From positions 111,879,398 through 111,943,397 of the forward strand of contig CM072810.1 of NCBI GenBank assembly GCA_037013495.1: DNA of 64,000 nt. The letters are read 5' to 3'. Origin of the DNA: Hippophae tibetana (Eukaryota; Streptophyta; Magnoliopsida; Rosales; Elaeagnaceae). Below are positions 61,101 to 64,000 of this stretch, one piece after another. Position 1 is the stretch's first letter. Each line of letters opens with the position of its first letter. The translations under genes and the position numbers were made by a program. Below the pieces are notes generated by a model. The model did not search any database and had not been told where the DNA came from. It saw only the letters and a program-made list of their open reading frames with translations.

Positions 61101-63993
61101 CTCCTATTCACTCAACTTTTCTTAACTTCTAGGCTTGTTCAATTGCTTCAGCCTTCTTGGAATCAACCATTTTTTTAACTGTGCGTACTATAGGCTAAGA
61201 AAGTTTTGATACACCTTTGCAATTTCTTTCATGAAAGGAAAAAAAACTTCTTAAGGCATGTTTTTGCATATTGGTATCTTTCCATTTTCATACTTTCATG
61301 CACCTTCTTTCTTTGTGTTTTACTTTAGTATTATTATTTCTTAAGGAGGTGGCTAACTTTGGTTTTGGCTGATCTCTGTTGACAATATTGTAAAATATAA
61401 CAATGTAATTTTTTGATGGTAAAGCAAATCGTGAAGAACTTAAATATGTGAGATGAAAAGGTTCAATCTTTTCGTTTGAGGAATTGTCTTGCAAGTCACA
61501 ACATACTGTGCAGGAGACTTTAATGCCGTTTTATTTCATCCCCTCAAAGTTAAATTACTTTACTTCTTAAACAAAGGACGTAGAGAAAGAGGTTCCTTTG
61601 TATTAATAATATTCGTTTATTTGCTTTACAGAAATGTACTTGTCAAAGGTGGTGACCTTCCTGATTCCTCTGATGCCATTGATGTGTTTTTCGATGGTGA
61701 GTTTGTATTTTAAGTAATTGAGGGATAATTGATACCCTTTTGTGGCGATTGAATCCTAACAGTGCTGTCTGCTCTCTGCAGGTCAAGAATTCTATGAGCT
61801 GTGCTCACCACGAGTAAAAACTCGCAACACTCATGGTACTGGTTGCACATTGGCTTCATCTATAGCAGCTGAGCTGGCTAAAGGTTCTTCAATGCTTTCA
61901 GCTGTAAAGGTGATTATATATGATATAATTGATTACAGTAATACATTTTATTTCTTTAGTAGTGTGAATACTTATAGTGTTCTCCCTCTCTCTCTTTTTT
62001 CTTTCATTTCCTTTCATTTCCTTTCCTTTCTTCCTTTTTAGTTTGGCTGCAGTGATCCGTTCTTAACATACAAACTACACACATTGTATTCGTGTCAAGA
62101 GGAACTGTTGGACTCGTCTATTTTTCTTGTCTTGTTTGTGCACATATTTGGCCCCAGGGTGGGGGATTGTGTTAAAGTTGACCTGGGAAAATTATTAAGC
62201 GTGAGCTTTTAGTACTATTATATGGGTTGCTTGTGTTTGTAAGCTTAGAGAATGTGAAGTGTGCTGTCCTTGTAACTTTTGATAATGAAGCTAGGAAACC
62301 TACGTTTTTTCTTCAAAATCATATTTTTACAGGTAGCAAAACGCTATGTTGAGACTGCCTTGGATTATGGCAAAGATATTGTGATTGGAAATGGTCCCCA
62401 AGGCCCCTTTGATCACCTATTGAGGCTAAAGAGAAACGTTCGCTTTTCTCAAAGGCAGGGTGGTTTCGATCCACGTGATTTGTTCTTGTATGCTGTTACG
62501 GATTCAGGGATGAATAGAAAGTGGGGGCATTTCATAACAGATGCTGTCAAAGGTGCCATTGAAGGAGGTGCTACCATTGTACAACTGAGGTTAGTTACTG
62601 TGGATATTCTTTTCCAATCAGACACAACATAATTATGAATTAGTTCAACTTTAAGGTTAGTACACAATGCATGTGCTAGTTTTGCTGCTTTCGTTTGTAA
62701 TGACGTGTTATGTATGTACTCTTTAAAGGATTCCTGGTATGGGTGACACCGCTTGCCTTGTTACACACCCATGTAACTTTACACTTGCCCTACAGAATAA
62801 TGTCGCCCATTACAATAATTTCCCTCTTTAGAGTTTTGCTCTTATTAACATTTCATATTCTCAATCATCCTCTAGTGCTTGTTGCAAGCACTATATGCTA
62901 TTTTTGCACAAGTTTATTCTGAAACTATGGGTATGTTTGCTTGTGCTTATTTTAAAAAGTAATTTCACTCAAAGTTGGTAAGTGCTTTAAGCAAGAAGCA
63001 CATAATTTGTGCCTCCGTCAGGAAAATAAAATGTGTTTTTTTGAGCCCTGATAATAACACTAAAGATTGGTATGGTTAATACGTGTTTTTTTTTTCCTCC
63101 TGTTATAATTGCATTGAAAGGGTCTTCAAAGCATAAGCAATCATACCATATAAGCGCCCTCTATCCTCATTTGTAATTTCTATGGGACCACAATCTTGTA
63201 TCATTTTTTTTTCTCGCCTTGGTTTTATCATGGTTATGACCTCTATAATTTATGCACTATGTTACCTATAAAATCAGTGTTAGCTTATATGCTATGCATT
63301 TTGATTCTCTTCTATAGAACATCACCTATCTAGTTGTGAAGACCTAGGACATTATTATTTGAGCATTTATTTCCTAGGCTTCCAATACTGCCATGATCAT
63401 GATTCTTGGCTTACATTGATAGGCAGGACAGTCATACATTAATAAAACTGTCTTTTTTTGGGTTCAGGGAAAAGGACATTGAAACACAAGATTTTCTCGG
63501 AGTTGCCAAATCATGTCTCAAAATTTGCAGATCATACGGAGTACCATTACTAATAAATGATCGCATTGATATTGCTCTTGCTTGTGATGCTGATGGTGTG
63601 CATGTTGGTCAGTCCGACATGCCTGCTAACACTGCTCGTGTTCTACTTGGCCCTGAAAAGATCATCGGTGTATCATGCAAGACCCCAGAACAAGCTCATC
63701 AAGCATGGGTGGATGGTGCTGATTACATTGGTTGTGGTGGCGTTTTTCCAACAAACACAAAGGCAAACAATTTAACTGTTGGTTTAGATGGGCTTAAAAG
63801 TGTTTGCATGTCATCCAAGTTACCCGTGGTTGCAATTGGTGGTATTTGTGTTTCAAATGCTTGTTCTGTGATGGAAATTGGCACACCAAACTTGAAAGGT
63901 GTTGCTGTTGTTTCGGCTATTTTTGACATGGAAAACATTTTGATGGAAACGAAGAAGTTGCACGAGCAGCTAATGAAGGCATTAGCAAAATAA
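58107..63993 (+). CDS. TH1: Bifunctional HMP-P kinase / thiamin-phosphate synthase (thiamin biosynthesis, plastid)
   Basis: Ten exons join in frame to 558 aa: 58107-58157, 58874-59161, 59452-59526, 60438-60513, 60608-60683, 60878-61012, 61632-61696, 61782-61909, 62333-62589, 63468-63993. The N-terminal half is a ThiD-type kinase: [14 protein letters not shown] near 69-82 binds HMP, and NTHGTGC (271-277) holds the anion hole and catalytic Cys. It phosphorylates HMP-P to HMP-PP. The C-terminal half is ThiE-type: QLREKD (R384), [29 protein letters not shown] and VAIGGI. It couples HMP-PP with the thiazole phosphate to make thiamin phosphate. The 17-codon exon 1 ([17 protein letters not shown]) adds a Ser-rich, positively charged N-terminus fitting a plastid transit peptide; omitting it, internal Met48 would be the start. 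Fusion order ThiD-ThiE is that of plant TH1. Both active sites look intact. Confidence 0.95.
59598..59692 (+). repeat. TRIM 5' LTR
   Basis: 95 bp with TG...CA ends. It matches 60043-60116 best over the first 50 bases, and the primer site follows immediately. Confidence 0.75.
60043..60116 (+). repeat. TRIM 3' LTR
   Basis: 74 bp with TG...CA ends. Shorter and diverged at its 3' part compared with the 5' LTR. Followed by AGCAT. Confidence 0.72.
62931..63075. mobile_element. MITE-like fragment in TH1 intron 9
   Basis: GGGTATGTTTGCTTGTGCTTATTTTAAAAAGTAA followed by AAGTGCTTTAAGCAAGAAGCACATAA has the GTTTG and AAGTGCTTTT vocabulary of the hAT-like MITE fragments elsewhere in the window. Terminal repeats are not fully resolved. 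Confidence 0.35.
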
Positions 63994-64000
63994 AAAAATT

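Overview
The window is AT-rich nuclear DNA from a flowering plant, almost certainly a eudicot. Genes are split by GT-AG introns, intergenic DNA is very AT-rich, and there are several classes of plant retroelement. I cannot name the species. By joining exons at GT/AG sites with consistent phase I could build four complete protein-coding genes; every other open frame belongs to a mobile element or looks like noise.

Layout, left to right. (1) 1-13.7 kb is a repeat graveyard: a foldback MITE at the left edge, a decayed L1-type LINE on the minus strand (about 1.86-6.56 kb), and a decayed caulimovirus-like endogenous pararetrovirus on the minus strand (about 8.57-13.4 kb). The latter keeps protease, reverse transcriptase, RNase H, a transactivator-like gene, a 35S-like core promoter, a leader and a tRNA-Met primer-binding site in the expected viral order. 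(2) 15.2-28.8 kb, plus strand: an 11-exon AKT2/3-type Shaker potassium channel (819 aa). Intron 4 carries a full-length but decayed antisense Copia element with LTRs and a GTTTT target-site duplication, and intron 5 carries a diverged tandem repeat. (3) 30.9-34.05 kb, minus strand: a four-exon serine hydroxymethyltransferase of the SHM6/SHM7 class (584 aa) with a long N-terminal extension and a basic nuclear-localisation-like motif. (4) 34.1-49.3 kb: gene-poor DNA with a Copia 3' fragment, a possible solo LTR, microsatellites, a SINE-like head and a Gypsy gag remnant. (5) 49.65-56.55 kb, plus strand: an 11-exon TCP11-domain protein (1181 aa). (6) 58.1-63.99 kb, plus strand: a 10-exon TH1-type bifunctional thiamin biosynthesis gene (558 aa), including a small first exon that supplies the start of a plastid transit peptide. 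Its intron 3 hosts a complete TRIM retroelement with a 5-bp target-site duplication.

The four genes do not form a pathway, although SHMT (folate/one-carbon) and TH1 (thiamin) are both cofactor-linked metabolism. From memory, a TCP11 gene and TH1 are also neighbours in Arabidopsis (At1g22930/At1g22940), so this pair looks like conserved microsynteny. The most unusual content is the endogenous pararetrovirus with its recognisable 35S-like promoter, followed by the TRIM in TH1 and the PLP-site substitution in the SHMT.
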